Shown: positions 17,360 through 26,955, counted from the stretch's first letter. The stretch: 64,000 nucleotides of DNA from an uncultured Ignavibacteria bacterium (GCA_937873695.1 CALMYL010000017.1:207214-271213), one strand, 5' to 3'. A program made the numbers and translations. Notes: generated by a model from the sequence alone, not told the origin.

Positions 17360-17692
17360 ATGCAGGTTTATTTTACAGCTTTGTTGTTAACAATTGCTGT
17401 TGAGTTTGTTGTATATTACATTTTCATTCGCAGCAAACCCTTTAAGTTGTTTTTATATTCATGTATTATCAATTGTTTAACTCACCCTGTCGCATTCTAT
17501 TTCTATTCAGAATATTCGCTGACATATGATCTTAATAATAATTTTAATATATATTTCTTAATTATCGAAATTGTTGTATTTTTAGCTGAGATCTTTCCTT
17601 TGAAGATCTTACTCAAGGTTAATTTGCAGAAAGCAGTAATGATCGCGTTAATTGCAAATCTTATAACTGCATTGTTGAGTTTTATATTTTAA
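17360..17692 (+). CDS. Small integral membrane protein
   Basis: A 110-residue, very hydrophobic protein with three to four membrane segments (about 3-22, 30-50, 62-80 and 88-109) separated by short loops with few charges. Not recognised. It starts 1 base after the previous gene, which suggests translational coupling, and lies 12 bases before the MFS gene. Confidence 0.6.
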   Translation: MQVYFTALLLTIAVEFVVYYIFIRSKPFKLFLYSCIINCLTHPVAFYFYSEYSLTYDLNNNFNIYFLIIEIVVFLAEIFPLKILLKVNLQKAVMIALIANLITALLSFIF

Positions 17693-17704
17693 TTTATTCA
17701 GTGA

Positions 17705-18745
17705 ATGAGAAAAATAATACTACCTGTAACGCTCGGTTTGGCACACGGGGTTTCTGATTGCTCCGCCGGATTGATATTAGGCAGCCTTTCTAATTCCATT
17801 TCAATTTATGGAGTTGGCTCGATGGTATTATTATATAATGTACTGGCTTTTGGAGCGCAGCCTTTGGCGGGTCTATTAACTGATAAACTGAAAAACCCCA
17901 GACTTGCCGTACTTACCGGACTATTTTTAATGGCTGCTGCTGTGATAATGTATTTCATAAATCCATTTGCAGCCGTGTTGTTTGCTGGACTCGCTTCAGC
18001 AGTATTCCATGTTGGCGGGGGAGCATTGGCGCTTTGTTCTACTCCGGATAGATCTTCCGGAGCAGGATTGTTTTCAGCTCCCGGGGTTGCCGGACTCGCA
18101 ATAGGCGGATACCTTGCTGTAAGTGAAATTTTCCCGGCTGCTGTTTTAATTGCTTTGCTTTCAGCTCTTGCAGTATTTATTTTTGCTCTCAAAATTCCGG
18201 TTTTGCCGTATAACGCTCCCCGGAGTGAGAATGAGTTTGAAAAACATGATTTCATAATGCTGGTTCTCCTGCTTGCAATTGCACTGCGCTCAGCGGTTTG
18301 GAATATATTTCAGCATATTGAGCAGGGTGAGATTACCAATATAATTCTTATTTCAATTTCGGCTGCAGGCGGAAAAATTATTGGCGGATATGCAGGTGAT
18401 CTTATCGGGTGGAGAAGGTATTCTTTTTCCGCTTTGATAATTGCAGTACCTTTGCTGATACTGGGTGAAAGCAGCATATACTTCCTTTTGCCTGGAATAG
18501 CATTACTGCAATCTGTCACTCCCGTTATGGTTACCGCGTTGTACAGGAATATGAAAAAACTTCCGGCAACATCGGCGGGACTTTCATTCGGGCTGGCAAT
18601 AGCAGCAGGCGGGTTGCCGTTTGTTTCAAGTGATTTTTCTGCGGAAGAGTATTCCTCACCACTGATCATTAGCGGAGTTTTAGTTTTGACAGCGGTTTTA
18701 ATTTATGTAAGTATTCAAAGGAAAGTAACCAAAGTTAATGCTTGA
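17705..18745 (+). CDS. MFS-type transporter
   Basis: A 346-residue membrane protein with about ten to eleven hydrophobic segments. The loop PLAGLLTDKLKNPRLAV (about 57-73) matches the MFS loop 2-3 signature, and the second half has the related GGYAGDLIGWRRYS. It is shorter than the usual 400-residue MFS and may have lost one or two helices. The carried compound is unknown. The gene overlaps the next by 8 bases. Confidence 0.78.
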   Translation: MRKIILPVTLGLAHGVSDCSAGLILGSLSNSISIYGVGSMVLLYNVLAFGAQPLAGLLTDKLKNPRLAVLTGLFLMAAAVIMYFINPFAAVLFAGLASAVFHVGGGALALCSTPDRSSGAGLFSAPGVAGLAIGGYLAVSEIFPAAVLIALLSALAVFIFALKIPVLPYNAPRSENEFEKHDFIMLVLLLAIALRSAVWNIFQHIEQGEITNIILISISAAGGKIIGGYAGDLIGWRRYSFSALIIAVPLLILGESSIYFLLPGIALLQSVTPVMVTALYRNMKKLPATSAGLSFGLAIAAGGLPFVSSDFSAEEYSSPLIISGVLVLTAVLIYVSIQRKVTKVNA

Positions 18746-19202
18746 CAAACTGCTGAATTATAACAACATTTACCAGCAATGGATAAATAAAGGATCAACA
18801 AAAGAGGCAGCAATTGAATTAACCATTCAGCAGCTCGATGGGCTTGAGGAAATTGCATTGAATGATGAAAGCTGGTATGAGCTGCTCGAAATTTCCGCCC
18901 GCGGAAGGAACTATGATGCATGGCTTGCTATGGATTGGCCGGAAGGATTTGATGAACTGCTGCTTTGCGTACCGCTTTGTAAGCTTGTCAGCTGGGAGTG
19001 CAGTAAATGCACAGTAGGCATGCGCCAGGAAAATAATTCATGTTCAATGGATTATTCACTTTTTGGATATATTGGTGAGCTTGTCAAAAACGGGTTAAGG
19101 CAGGAACTGCTTGATCATATTAATAATTCAAGAAAGTTCCTTAAGAATGAAGGATTTAACTGGAATGTACATAAATGTAAACTTGAAATAATTAATATCT
19201 GA
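18738..19202 (+). CDS. Cysteine-containing protein of unknown function
   Basis: A 154-residue soluble, acidic protein. It has WECSKCTVG (CxxC near residues 93-96) and further cysteines at CSMD and HKCK, which could bind a metal. No known family is recognised. It overlaps the MFS gene by 8 bases, and its TGA shares bases with the ATG of the next small gene, so it sits in a tightly coupled run. Confidence 0.6.
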   Translation: MLDKLLNYNNIYQQWINKGSTKEAAIELTIQQLDGLEEIALNDESWYELLEISARGRNYDAWLAMDWPEGFDELLLCVPLCKLVSWECSKCTVGMRQENNSCSMDYSLFGYIGELVKNGLRQELLDHINNSRKFLKNEGFNWNVHKCKLEIINI

Positions 19203-19378
19203 TGGAATACTTTTTTACATGTCCGTATTGCTGGAAAGAAATTTCATTTCTGATTGATACTTCAGTTGAAAGCCAGAAATATGTTGAAGATTGTGAGATC
19301 TGCTGTAACCCGATAGAAGTAAGTTATGAAATAATTGATAATTCTGTTTCATTCTTTGAAGCGTTAAAATTACAGTAA
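19202..19378 (+). CDS. CPXCG-motif small cysteine-rich protein
   Basis: A 58-residue protein starting ATG at 19202 (overlapping the previous TGA) and ending TAA at 19376-19378. It has two cysteine pairs, CPYC (residues 7-10) and CEIC (31-34), and otherwise resembles the CPXCG family (Cys_rich_CPXG, PF14255), where the pairs are taken to bind zinc. Its role is unknown. It is easily missed because of its size. Confidence 0.75.
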   Translation: MEYFFTCPYCWKEISFLIDTSVESQKYVEDCEICCNPIEVSYEIIDNSVSFFEALKLQ

Positions 19379-19386
19379 TATATAAT

Positions 19387-19701
19387 ATGCAAAATGAAAA
19401 TGAATACAGCGAACCAAGTGAAGTTTACAGCATAATTTCCACCAATTTTGAGCTTGCTTCAGGTAATGTGTTGTCTTTCGAAGAGATTCACAGAGTACTT
19501 ACTGAAAGAATACATGAACTGCTCGAGAAAAATGTTGAGAAACTGATTTTTATTCTCTACAGGATAGATGTGGGTCAGAAAAGGACTGATGAGATATTTA
19601 ATAATCCCTCTAAAGAAGAGATCGCATCATTGCTTGCAACTGCCGTAATTGAAAGGCAGCTTGAAAAGGTGAAGACCAGAAGAAAATACAGCAGCAAGTA
19701 A
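19387..19701 (+). CDS. Conserved hypothetical protein
   Basis: A 104-residue, mostly helical protein. The stretch FILYRIDVGQKRTDEIF followed by IASLLATAVIERQLEKVKTR looks like a conserved small Bacteroidota protein with the pattern LxYRxDV...IxxRQxxKxxTR. Function unknown. It follows the CPXCG gene by 8 bases and precedes the sigma factor gene by 82 bases. Confidence 0.6.
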   Translation: MQNENEYSEPSEVYSIISTNFELASGNVLSFEEIHRVLTERIHELLEKNVEKLIFILYRIDVGQKRTDEIFNNPSKEEIASLLATAVIERQLEKVKTRRKYSSK

Positions 19702-19783
19702 TTTTCATATATCAAGTAAAATCAATTGCTTACTGATTGAAATATGTTGTCACACTCTGCCCTTTTAAAACATCTAATATAAT

Positions 19784-20677
19784 ATGACAGAAAATCCGTT
19801 TATCGAAAAAATTTCGACTGATGAAAAAGATGAACAGTTGATAGATCTTGCCCTGGCGGGCAGTAAACAGGCGCTTGAAAAGCTTATTTACCGGCACCAG
19901 GCATGGATATATAACATTGCTTTAAGAATGGTATTCTATCCGCAGGAAGCAGAAGATATTACCCAGGAAGTACTTATCAAGATCATTACTAAACTCTCAT
20001 CTTTCAGGAAAGAAAGCGCTTTCAGGACCTGGGCTTACAGGATAGTTGTTAATCAGGTTCTGAATATGAAGAAATCATTAGGTGAAAAGAAGCATTCTGA
20101 TAACTTTGATGAGTACTGGAGGATAATTGAAAATGTTCCTGATGGGGAATTGCCATCACAGGAAAATTATAAAGTTGAAATGAATACGCTGGTTAACGAG
20201 GTGAAAGTGAGCTGTATGTCCGGTATGCTGTTATGCCTGGATAGGGAACAAAGGCTGGTTTTTATTCTTGGCGGTATATTCCAGGTAAGCGATAAAATTG
20301 GAGCCGAAATTATGGATACTACCCGCGATAACTTCAGGCAGAAACTCTCGCGGGCGCGCAAGCAGCTTTTCAATTTCATGCATAACAGGTGCGGCCTGAT
20401 GGATAAGAAGAATCCATGCAGCTGCGCGAAGAAAACGAAAGCTCTTATAGATAGCGGTTATGTTAATCCGGATAAACTGCTGTTTAACATAAACTATGTA
20501 CATTCAGTAGAATCAACTGCCGAAGGCCGTGCGGAAAGATTTGATGAATTGCTGGATGAAAGTACGAACAGAATATTCAGGGATAGCCCGTTCCAGGAAC
20601 CGCCGGACTTTGTAATATCACTCAGAGAAATGCTGGATCACAAAGAATTCAGAGAAATATTCAATTTTACAAACTAA
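19784..20677 (+). CDS. ECF-type sigma factor with a C-terminal extension
   Basis: A 297-residue RNA polymerase sigma factor. Region 2 is clear (ALEKLIYRHQAWIYNIALRM, about 27-46, then AEDITQEVLIKI and FRTWAYRIVVN), and region 4 carries the helix-turn-helix (DKIGAEIMDTTRDNFRQKLSRARKQL). About 100 residues follow, beginning with a cysteine cluster NPCSCAKKTKALI (about 207-219), as in sigma factors with a metal-binding tail that may replace a separate anti-sigma factor. No anti-sigma gene is adjacent. The next gene is a T9SS surface protein only 8 bases away and may be its target or simply co-transcribed. Confidence 0.87.
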   Translation: MTENPFIEKISTDEKDEQLIDLALAGSKQALEKLIYRHQAWIYNIALRMVFYPQEAEDITQEVLIKIITKLSSFRKESAFRTWAYRIVVNQVLNMKKSLGEKKHSDNFDEYWRIIENVPDGELPSQENYKVEMNTLVNEVKVSCMSGMLLCLDREQRLVFILGGIFQVSDKIGAEIMDTTRDNFRQKLSRARKQLFNFMHNRCGLMDKKNPCSCAKKTKALIDSGYVNPDKLLFNINYVHSVESTAEGRAERFDELLDESTNRIFRDSPFQEPPDFVISLREMLDHKEFREIFNFTN

Positions 20678-20685
20678 ATATACTA

Positions 20686-22089
20686 ATGAGCAAATATCTT
20701 CTAATATTATCAGCCCTCGTTTTAACAATTTTCAGTATAAATTCTGAGATCAGGAATGTTCCTGCACAATACACAACTATACAGGCAGCAATTAATGCAG
20801 CAATAAACGGCGATACTGTTTTGGTAGCACCCGGAACTTACTTTGAAAACATTAATTTCAGGGGAAAAAATATTGTTGTTACAAGTACCTATTTTCAATC
20901 AGGTAATCCGCAAGTTATCAATTCTACAATTATAAACGGAAGCACACCAAGCCACATAGATACAGCAAGCTGTGTAATAATTGCCAACCATGAGGATTCC
21001 ACGGCGGTATTGCAGGGATTTACCATAACGGGCGGCAAAGGAACACTTTGGGATGATGAACACGCACCCGGAAACAGGTACAGAGAAGGTGGAGGTATAC
21101 TTATTCAATATTCCTCACCATACATCCAGAATAACATAATAAAAAATAACGAAGCAATAAATATTACAGGCGCTGTAAGCGCGGGCGGCGGCGGTATTAG
21201 AATGGGTGACAGTAATCCGAAAGTTTATAATAATATTATTATGCTGAACAAAGGCTTGTACGGACCCGGGGTGGTTTTGAATTATTGCGGTATTTCATTC
21301 CGAAACAATGTTGTAATCCAGAATACAGGCGCAACTTCGTATGGCGGTGGCGGTGCCCTTTGGATACTTGGTACTTCTCCCGGAACAACCAGATTGATAG
21401 AGAATAATACTATTTTGAACAATTCATCTTCAACCGGTACTGGCGGCGTTTTGTGTTACAGCTCGATCCTGATCATCAGAAATAACATTATTAGGGGAAA
21501 TTCTGCAAGCCAGATACAGCTTTCAGGCGGAAGTGTAACTGCAACTTATAACAACGTTCAGGGAGGATATTCAGGTGCAGGAAATATAAGCGATGAACCT
21601 TTGTTCGCAGATTCAAATTATATCCTTCAAAATAACTCTCCGTGTATAGATAAAGGTGATTCAAGCATACAGTACAATGATGTTGCTGATCCTAACAATG
21701 GCACTCTCGCAAAGTATCCATCCAGAGGCGGTTTGAGGAACGATATGGGCGCTTATGGCGGGCAGTTTGCAAAATTGTTAACTGATCAATTGATCGCTGT
21801 AAATAATATTGGCAAAGAAATTCCGGTATCATTTTCACTTTACCAGAATTTTCCGAATCCATTTAATCCGGCAACGCAGATTACATTTGATCTTCCTGAA
21901 AGCGGCATAACAAAATTAGCGGTTTATGATATTCTTGGCAGGGAAGTTGAAGTGCTTGTAAACGAATTCAAGGAAGCTGGAAGGTACACAATTAGTTTCA
22001 ATGCAGCTGCATTGTCATCGGGCATCCTTTTTTGTACTCTTCAAAGCGGGGGTTATAGCATAACCAGGAAAATGATCCTGAACAAATGA
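20686..22089 (+). CDS. T9SS-sorted right-handed beta-helix protein
   Basis: A 467-residue surface protein. Residues 1-20 are a signal peptide. Next comes PAQYTTIQAAINAAINGDTV and VAPGTYFENI (about 26-60), the start of a pectate-lyase-like right-handed beta-helix of the DUF1565 kind, with Asn-rich repeated rungs up to about 340. The last 85 residues are a T9SS type A sorting domain (QNFPNPFNP, then LAVYDILGREV, and a final KMIL). It is likely exported through the outer membrane and attached or released. Catalytic residues cannot be named. It ends in a bidirectional terminator. Confidence 0.9.
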   Translation: MSKYLLILSALVLTIFSINSEIRNVPAQYTTIQAAINAAINGDTVLVAPGTYFENINFRGKNIVVTSTYFQSGNPQVINSTIINGSTPSHIDTASCVIIANHEDSTAVLQGFTITGGKGTLWDDEHAPGNRYREGGGILIQYSSPYIQNNIIKNNEAINITGAVSAGGGGIRMGDSNPKVYNNIIMLNKGLYGPGVVLNYCGISFRNNVVIQNTGATSYGGGGALWILGTSPGTTRLIENNTILNNSSSTGTGGVLCYSSILIIRNNIIRGNSASQIQLSGGSVTATYNNVQGGYSGAGNISDEPLFADSNYILQNNSPCIDKGDSSIQYNDVADPNNGTLAKYPSRGGLRNDMGAYGGQFAKLLTDQLIAVNNIGKEIPVSFSLYQNFPNPFNPATQITFDLPESGITKLAVYDILGREVEVLVNEFKEAGRYTISFNAAALSSGILFCTLQSGGYSITRKMILNK

Positions 22090-22103
22090 TGTATACATTC
22101 ATC

Positions 22104-22131
22104 AAAAAGCCCGGTTACAGCCGGGCTTTTT
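22104..22131. terminator. Bidirectional terminator
   Basis: AAAAAGCCCGG (22104-22114), six-base loop, CCGGGCTTTTT (22121-22131): an 11-base-pair stem flanked by A and T runs. It separates the plus-strand beta-helix gene from the minus-strand Yip1 gene and can serve both. Confidence 0.92.
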
Positions 22132-22161
22132 GGATACAGCAGGATACTTTTCTGTTTTCAA

Positions 22162-22965
22162 TTATCTTCCCATAAACATGCCAAATGGCCCGAAGGAACT
22201 TAATAAAACCCATGCAAGCCACAGCACAAATACAAAAGGAATTGTTACCGAGTTCTTCAGGTCTGATACTTTTGCAAGACCGATGCCGACAATAACAGTG
22301 TACCAGATATTTATGAGATCAAAGTTCGCAATAAATGCAAACATATCCTTGCTTACGGCTTCTTTTGAAATAAGTAACACAGGGCCGATATTCATTAGCA
22401 GCTTACCCATAAGTATGGCAAGCACAGTATCTACGATCATTTGAATTGCTGTAATTAGTGCCGTCAGTCCTAGAACATTCATTATATCACCATAGCCTGC
22501 AGATCCTTTGAACAGTTTCAATCCTCCCCAGTATATCAATGCCTTTAAAAAGAATATCACCAGGACTCCCGCGATCGAACCGATCAATCCAAAAATAACA
22601 AATGTACTGCCCCCGAACATTTTTTCGGTCTGTGCAAGCTGCTCATCTGCCTGCTCCTTTGACATCTTACCCTCTTTAATAGCTTCATCGAAGCGCTTTT
22701 TCATCGCTTCTTTCTGCTGGGTTTTGATTTCTGATGTAAGTTCCTCATCTCGTGTTACTAAAATGCTTGAAAGCATACTTACAACTATTAATATCAACAG
22801 TGGTATCAGCCAGTAATTCTTTTTTGATGATGATTTAACAGAAAGGAATGTATTACCCGGCTCAGAAAAAACACCTGCCATTGCGTCGCCAATGGAAATG
22901 TTTTCCTGGATTTCGGTGCTTTCGATTTCTTCTTCCGGATTTAGCGGATCTTTATTTTCTTCCAT
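22162..22965 (-). CDS. Yip1-domain membrane protein
   Basis: A 267-residue membrane protein with about five helices. An acidic N-terminus (residues 1-50) precedes a first helix near 52-70; then comes a charged cytoplasmic or periplasmic loop (about 71-115) and four more helices in the pattern of the bacterial YIP1 family (GSAGYGDIMNVLGLTALI is typical). The role of bacterial YIP1 proteins is unknown. It lies at the 3' end of the long minus-strand run, 20 bases after dapB. Confidence 0.8.
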   Translation of the reverse strand: MEENKDPLNPEEEIESTEIQENISIGDAMAGVFSEPGNTFLSVKSSSKKNYWLIPLLILIVVSMLSSILVTRDEELTSEIKTQQKEAMKKRFDEAIKEGKMSKEQADEQLAQTEKMFGGSTFVIFGLIGSIAGVLVIFFLKALIYWGGLKLFKGSAGYGDIMNVLGLTALITAIQMIVDTVLAILMGKLLMNIGPVLLISKEAVSKDMFAFIANFDLINIWYTVIVGIGLAKVSDLKNSVTIPFVFVLWLAWVLLSSFGPFGMFMGR

Positions 22966-22985
22966 TTTATTAAATGTTAGATTAT

Positions 22986-23711
22986 TTATATTTTTAAATC
23001 ACAAAAAATATCTTCGAACTTATAAAACCCTTTTTTGCCCTTTATGAATTTCGCTGCAAGCAGCGCGCCTTCGGCAAACCCGCGCCTGGATTTTGCGTTA
23101 TGTATCAATGAAATTGTATCCGCTTCGCTTTCAAAATCAACTTCATGCCTGCCAACAACATCTGTTAATCGTTCTGAAACTATGTTAATCTCATTAGTTT
23201 CGGGATTATCGGAGTCATTTACAAATGAAGTCTTACTTCGCAAGCCCTCCAGCAGGTATTCCGCTATTCTGATGGCTGTGCCGCTTGGTTTATCAAGCTT
23301 CTGAGTGTGATGAGTTTCTTTGATGCCGGTATTGTACTGGGGATAATTACTCATCAGATTTGAAGCATTTTTAACTATATTGAAGAAAATATTCACTCCT
23401 ACTGAAAAATTACTGGCATAAATAAAACCTGTCCCGTTCTTCCTAATTATATCTTTCACAATATCGGCTTTGTTATACCAGCCGGTTGTGCCGCATACTA
23501 CATCGATTCCCCGTGATGAAAGAAATTCAATGTTTTCAATCACACTTGCGGGAGTTGAAAACTCTATTGCTACATCGCTTCCGTTCTTTAGATGTTCCTT
23601 CACCGGATTTATTACATCATATGTACCAGATATTGCAAATTGATCTTTCGGGGCAATTGATTCTATCATTTTGCCCATTTTACCGTAACCTACCAACGCC
23701 AGTTTTATCAT
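22986..23711 (-). CDS. dapB: 4-hydroxy-tetrahydrodipicolinate reductase
   Basis: DapB reduces the dihydrodipicolinate precursor with NAD(P)H in the lysine and diaminopimelate pathway, which also feeds peptidoglycan. The nucleotide-binding loop is GYGKMGKM (8-15), the linker motif is CGTTGW (73-78), and the catalytic block is HHTQKLDKPSGT with His 134-135 and Lys 141. The 241 residues are slightly short for the family (usually about 250-270). Its start codon overlaps the lysC stop by one base (TAATG), so the two lysine-pathway genes are coupled. Confidence 0.96.
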   Translation of the reverse strand: MIKLALVGYGKMGKMIESIAPKDQFAISGTYDVINPVKEHLKNGSDVAIEFSTPASVIENIEFLSSRGIDVVCGTTGWYNKADIVKDIIRKNGTGFIYASNFSVGVNIFFNIVKNASNLMSNYPQYNTGIKETHHTQKLDKPSGTAIRIAEYLLEGLRSKTSFVNDSDNPETNEINIVSERLTDVVGRHEVDFESEADTISLIHNAKSRRGFAEGALLAAKFIKGKKGFYKFEDIFCDLKI

Positions 23712-25150
23712 TAAGCTATGCTCTTTTCTTCTTTTTTTGAAATTTTTTCAAATAATCCTGCATTTGAAGCCTTATTTTCAAAGAACTCCTTATGCAGATT
23801 CTTCAAAACTGCGTCGCAGTTACCTGTGCTGACAAGCAGTGAAAAACTATGCGGATTAAATCCGAATATGATTGATTCAGCTTTTATGCCGGGGTTGCAT
23901 ATAAATATACTCTGCTCAAAGTTATCAATGGAATTCAGGTCAGATCCCACAAGCGTAATAAGTACTTTATCCTTAACTATCTCACACTCAGAAATTTCGT
24001 CAAATTCCTGCTTAAGTTCATCATAATGGATCTTAGTGTAAGCGCTTTCAGCTATTACGATAATCAACGCATTGTTTGATGAAAGCAGAATATCTATCTG
24101 CGGTTTATGGCGCGATAAAATATTCAGCATCATTTCCCAGAAAATGAACTGGTTAAGTGATTCCTTTGGCTTAACCCTTAATACTATTATGTTCTTTTTG
24201 TAGGTAACCGATTTTATATGCTCAGGGTAATTTAACTCAGAGCATACCAGCGTACCTGTTGATGAAGTATTCTTTGAATTCAGTATTTTAATGGGAATAT
24301 TTTTCTTCAATGCAGGCTTAACGGAATTTTTATGCAGCACCTTTGCACCGAAATTCGAAAGCTCTTCCATTTCTTTGAAAGATATCTCTTTCAGCTTCAA
24401 AGCGCCGGGTATAACATTAGGATCGCATGTCAATACACCATCCACATCTGTCCATATCTGGATTTCATCAGCATCTACTAGTGAGCCGTAAATTGCCGCC
24501 GAAAAATCAGAGCTTTCCCTGCCCATTGTTGTGGGAATTCCGTCATCTGTTGAACCCATGAATCCCTGTGCAAGTACAATTTTATTTTCTGCAAGCAGCG
24601 GTTTAACTATCTTATCTGCGTTTATTTGTGAAACTTCAAAATTAGGATATGCCCTCGAAAAATCATTGTTGGTTTTGATTACATGCTGTGAGTTAATAAG
24701 CTCAACATTCAGACCGGCATTAACCATTGCGTGGTAAATAACGTTTGATGACATAAGCTCTCCGAAAACCCTGAATGCATCAAGTATCCTTAGCGATAGC
24801 TCATTGATGATCGATAGTCCCTTGATCAGTTCGGTAATCTCTCTGTGGTAACCAATAATTTTTTCTGCAGCCGCGGATCTTAATGCAGTATCTTTAACGA
24901 GATCATTTATTATAACATGATGCCTGTTTATGATTTCATCAAGCAGCTTTTCCGCTTCCTGAACATTCTTTTCAGCTGCAAATCGTGCAATATTTTCAAG
25001 CGCTGTAGTTGCTTTTGAAATTGCGGAAACTACTACAACCTTTTTTAAACTATTGTTATTTACAATATTTATAACGTTTTTTATTGCTGTACTATCCTGA
25101 ACGGAAGTTCCGCCGAACTTCATTACAACTATTGAATTTTTGGTGTTCAT
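23711..25150 (-). CDS. lysC: Aspartate kinase
   Basis: Aspartokinase phosphorylates aspartate, the first step towards lysine, threonine and methionine. The kinase domain starts with MKFGGTSV (about 10-17) and includes GRESSDFSAA near 215 and IWTDVDGVLTCDP near 235. Residues from about 320 on form two ACT domains, where feedback inhibitors bind in the family. The length of 479 fits a monofunctional class with a long C-terminal regulatory part. Which amino acid inhibits it cannot be told. It lies 15 bases after nadD and overlaps dapB. Confidence 0.94.
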   Translation of the reverse strand: MNTKNSIVVMKFGGTSVQDSTAIKNVINIVNNNSLKKVVVVSAISKATTALENIARFAAEKNVQEAEKLLDEIINRHHVIINDLVKDTALRSAAAEKIIGYHREITELIKGLSIINELSLRILDAFRVFGELMSSNVIYHAMVNAGLNVELINSQHVIKTNNDFSRAYPNFEVSQINADKIVKPLLAENKIVLAQGFMGSTDDGIPTTMGRESSDFSAAIYGSLVDADEIQIWTDVDGVLTCDPNVIPGALKLKEISFKEMEELSNFGAKVLHKNSVKPALKKNIPIKILNSKNTSSTGTLVCSELNYPEHIKSVTYKKNIIVLRVKPKESLNQFIFWEMMLNILSRHKPQIDILLSSNNALIIVIAESAYTKIHYDELKQEFDEISECEIVKDKVLITLVGSDLNSIDNFEQSIFICNPGIKAESIIFGFNPHSFSLLVSTGNCDAVLKNLHKEFFENKASNAGLFEKISKKEEKSIA

Positions 25151-25165
25151 TAAAAGATTAAATGT

Positions 25166-25759
25166 TTATTTATATAGATTGTTTTCGTAGATATAATTTT
25201 CAACAGCTTGAGGCACAAGATATTTGATCGACCTTTTTTCATTTACCCTGAACCTGATATCGGTCGCTGAGATATCAATATTTGGAACAGGGACAAAAAT
25301 ACCCTGCCTGCTGTAATCATTTTCCACCTGCTGTATCAGGTAACCGGGACGGTTGATTATTATTACTTCCGCGAGAAGGAATAACTTACCGGGGTCTTTC
25401 CATTTATGCAGGTTTATCAACTGATCCATTCCGATTATTAAATAAAACTTCACCTCATCTTTGGGATATTCTTCGCGCAGTTTCAGGAGAGTTTTTACTG
25501 TATAATTCGGTTCTGTGCCCGGCATTTTCAGCTCAATATCACTATAACTGAAGGACTTGTTTCCTTCTATAGCAAGTTTCAGCATATTTACTCTGTGCTC
25601 AGCTTCTGAAATATTATCAATATCTTTAAGCGGGGGAATTCGTGAAGGTATGAATAATACTTCATCTAAATGCATTTGGTCCCGGACATTTTCAGCCATT
25701 ATTAAATGACCGTTATGTACAGGGTCAAACGTGCCGCCAAATATTCCTAACCTCTTCAT
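25166..25759 (-). CDS. nadD: Nicotinate-nucleotide adenylyltransferase
   Basis: NadD joins ATP and nicotinate mononucleotide in NAD synthesis. The adenylyltransferase signature GGTFDPVHNGHL (8-19) with the HxGH site is complete, and the C-terminal ISATDIR (variant of ISSTxIR) binds the nucleotide phosphates. The length of 197 is typical. Its first bases overlap the glycosyltransferase gene upstream by 4 (ATGA), so it is translated from the glycan transcript, unless an internal promoter exists. Confidence 0.96.
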   Translation of the reverse strand: MKRLGIFGGTFDPVHNGHLIMAENVRDQMHLDEVLFIPSRIPPLKDIDNISEAEHRVNMLKLAIEGNKSFSYSDIELKMPGTEPNYTVKTLLKLREEYPKDEVKFYLIIGMDQLINLHKWKDPGKLFLLAEVIIINRPGYLIQQVENDYSRQGIFVPVPNIDISATDIRFRVNEKRSIKYLVPQAVENYIYENNLYK

Positions 25760-26901
25760 GGTGATAGTACCTCATTGTAAACTTCCTCTATCTTTGGTAC
25801 TGTTTCGGAAATATCATATTGTGTAGATTCTATCATAGCATTCTGCGCCAGTTCTTCTCTTAATTCTTTGCTCTGATACATCGCTGAAATTTTCCTGAAC
25901 AGGTCATCCATATCACGCGGATTTATAGTAAAAGCCGAATAGTCACTCTTAACTACTTCCAGCAGGTTAGGAAGCCTGCTGCAGATAATTGGCAGCCTCG
26001 ATGCCATCGCTTCCAGCAAAACGTACGGCATACCTTCCCACAAAGAAGGGAATACGAAAATATCGAATATTGAATAGTAATCAACCAGGTTTTCCTGTTC
26101 ACCTGCAAAAACAACATACTCTTCCAATTTGGAATCACGCGCAAGGTCACGCATTTGTTCAAGGTGTTTCCCCGAGCCGACAAATACAAATCTCATCTGC
26201 GGATACTTCCGTACCAGAAAATATGCAGCCTGAAGGATCAATTGCTGGTTTTTCTGCTCATCAAACCTTGAAATATTTCCAATGATAAAATTATCTTCAT
26301 TAAAACCAAGCTTGTTTATCAGCCCGGAATTTTTCTTCAGGTTAGCGAACTTTGAAATATCTATTCCGTTCGGAATGATATCGGTTTTTGTTCTGTCTGC
26401 GATCTTGTTTTTTACAGCCGTCAGGTAATCATTGTGCGTCTCGCAAATTGTCCTGTCCGTAAACTGAACCAGGTACTGCTCAATTGTTTTCGAAACGTTT
26501 TTCCTGAAAAGATTGCGGCTGTTTACGTAATGAATGCCATGTATTGTATGCACGCATTTCACTTCCGGGTGATGTTTCTTCAGTATCCTTCCGTAAAATC
26601 CCGCTACGCCGCCGTGTGTGTGAATGAGGTCAAATCTCTGCTCATCATATAGTTTCTCGAGTTTCTTAAGATATTTTGTCCTTAGCAGTTTTGGAAGTTC
26701 TACCGGGTAAAATGTAATATTGCTTTTGTGAACTTCATCTTCAAACTTTCCTTCACCCGAGGCAGCAATTGAAATATCAAACTTCGTCTTATCTGCATTT
26801 TGGGCAATGGATAGCACATTCGTCTGTCCGCCGCCCAAAAAACCGCCATCAATTAGCTGTAATATCTTAAATTTACCCAAAAATGAATTGTTTGAATACA
26901 A
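25756..26901 (-). CDS. GT4-family glycosyltransferase
   Basis: A 381-residue GT-B glycosyltransferase using a nucleotide-activated sugar. The N-terminal half starts with LQLIDGGFLGGGQTNVL, the loop that contacts the acceptor, and the C-terminal donor site has EGMPYVLLEAMA (the ExxxxxxxE motif of GT4). No membrane helix is seen; such enzymes act at the inner face of the membrane. It is the last glycosyltransferase of the minus-strand run before nadD. Donor and acceptor are unknown. Confidence 0.9.
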   Translation of the reverse strand: MYSNNSFLGKFKILQLIDGGFLGGGQTNVLSIAQNADKTKFDISIAASGEGKFEDEVHKSNITFYPVELPKLLRTKYLKKLEKLYDEQRFDLIHTHGGVAGFYGRILKKHHPEVKCVHTIHGIHYVNSRNLFRKNVSKTIEQYLVQFTDRTICETHNDYLTAVKNKIADRTKTDIIPNGIDISKFANLKKNSGLINKLGFNEDNFIIGNISRFDEQKNQQLILQAAYFLVRKYPQMRFVFVGSGKHLEQMRDLARDSKLEEYVVFAGEQENLVDYYSIFDIFVFPSLWEGMPYVLLEAMASRLPIICSRLPNLLEVVKSDYSAFTINPRDMDDLFRKISAMYQSKELREELAQNAMIESTQYDISETVPKIEEVYNEVLSP

Positions 26902-26955
26902 AAATAAGCATTAAAATTGATTGTAGTAAGTGATTAGAGCAGTATAAATGAAATT

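Noticed and set aside
17806-18669. Minus-strand open frames across the MFS gene
   Set aside because: They lie opposite a clear membrane transporter and have no start signal, signal peptide or recognisable motif.
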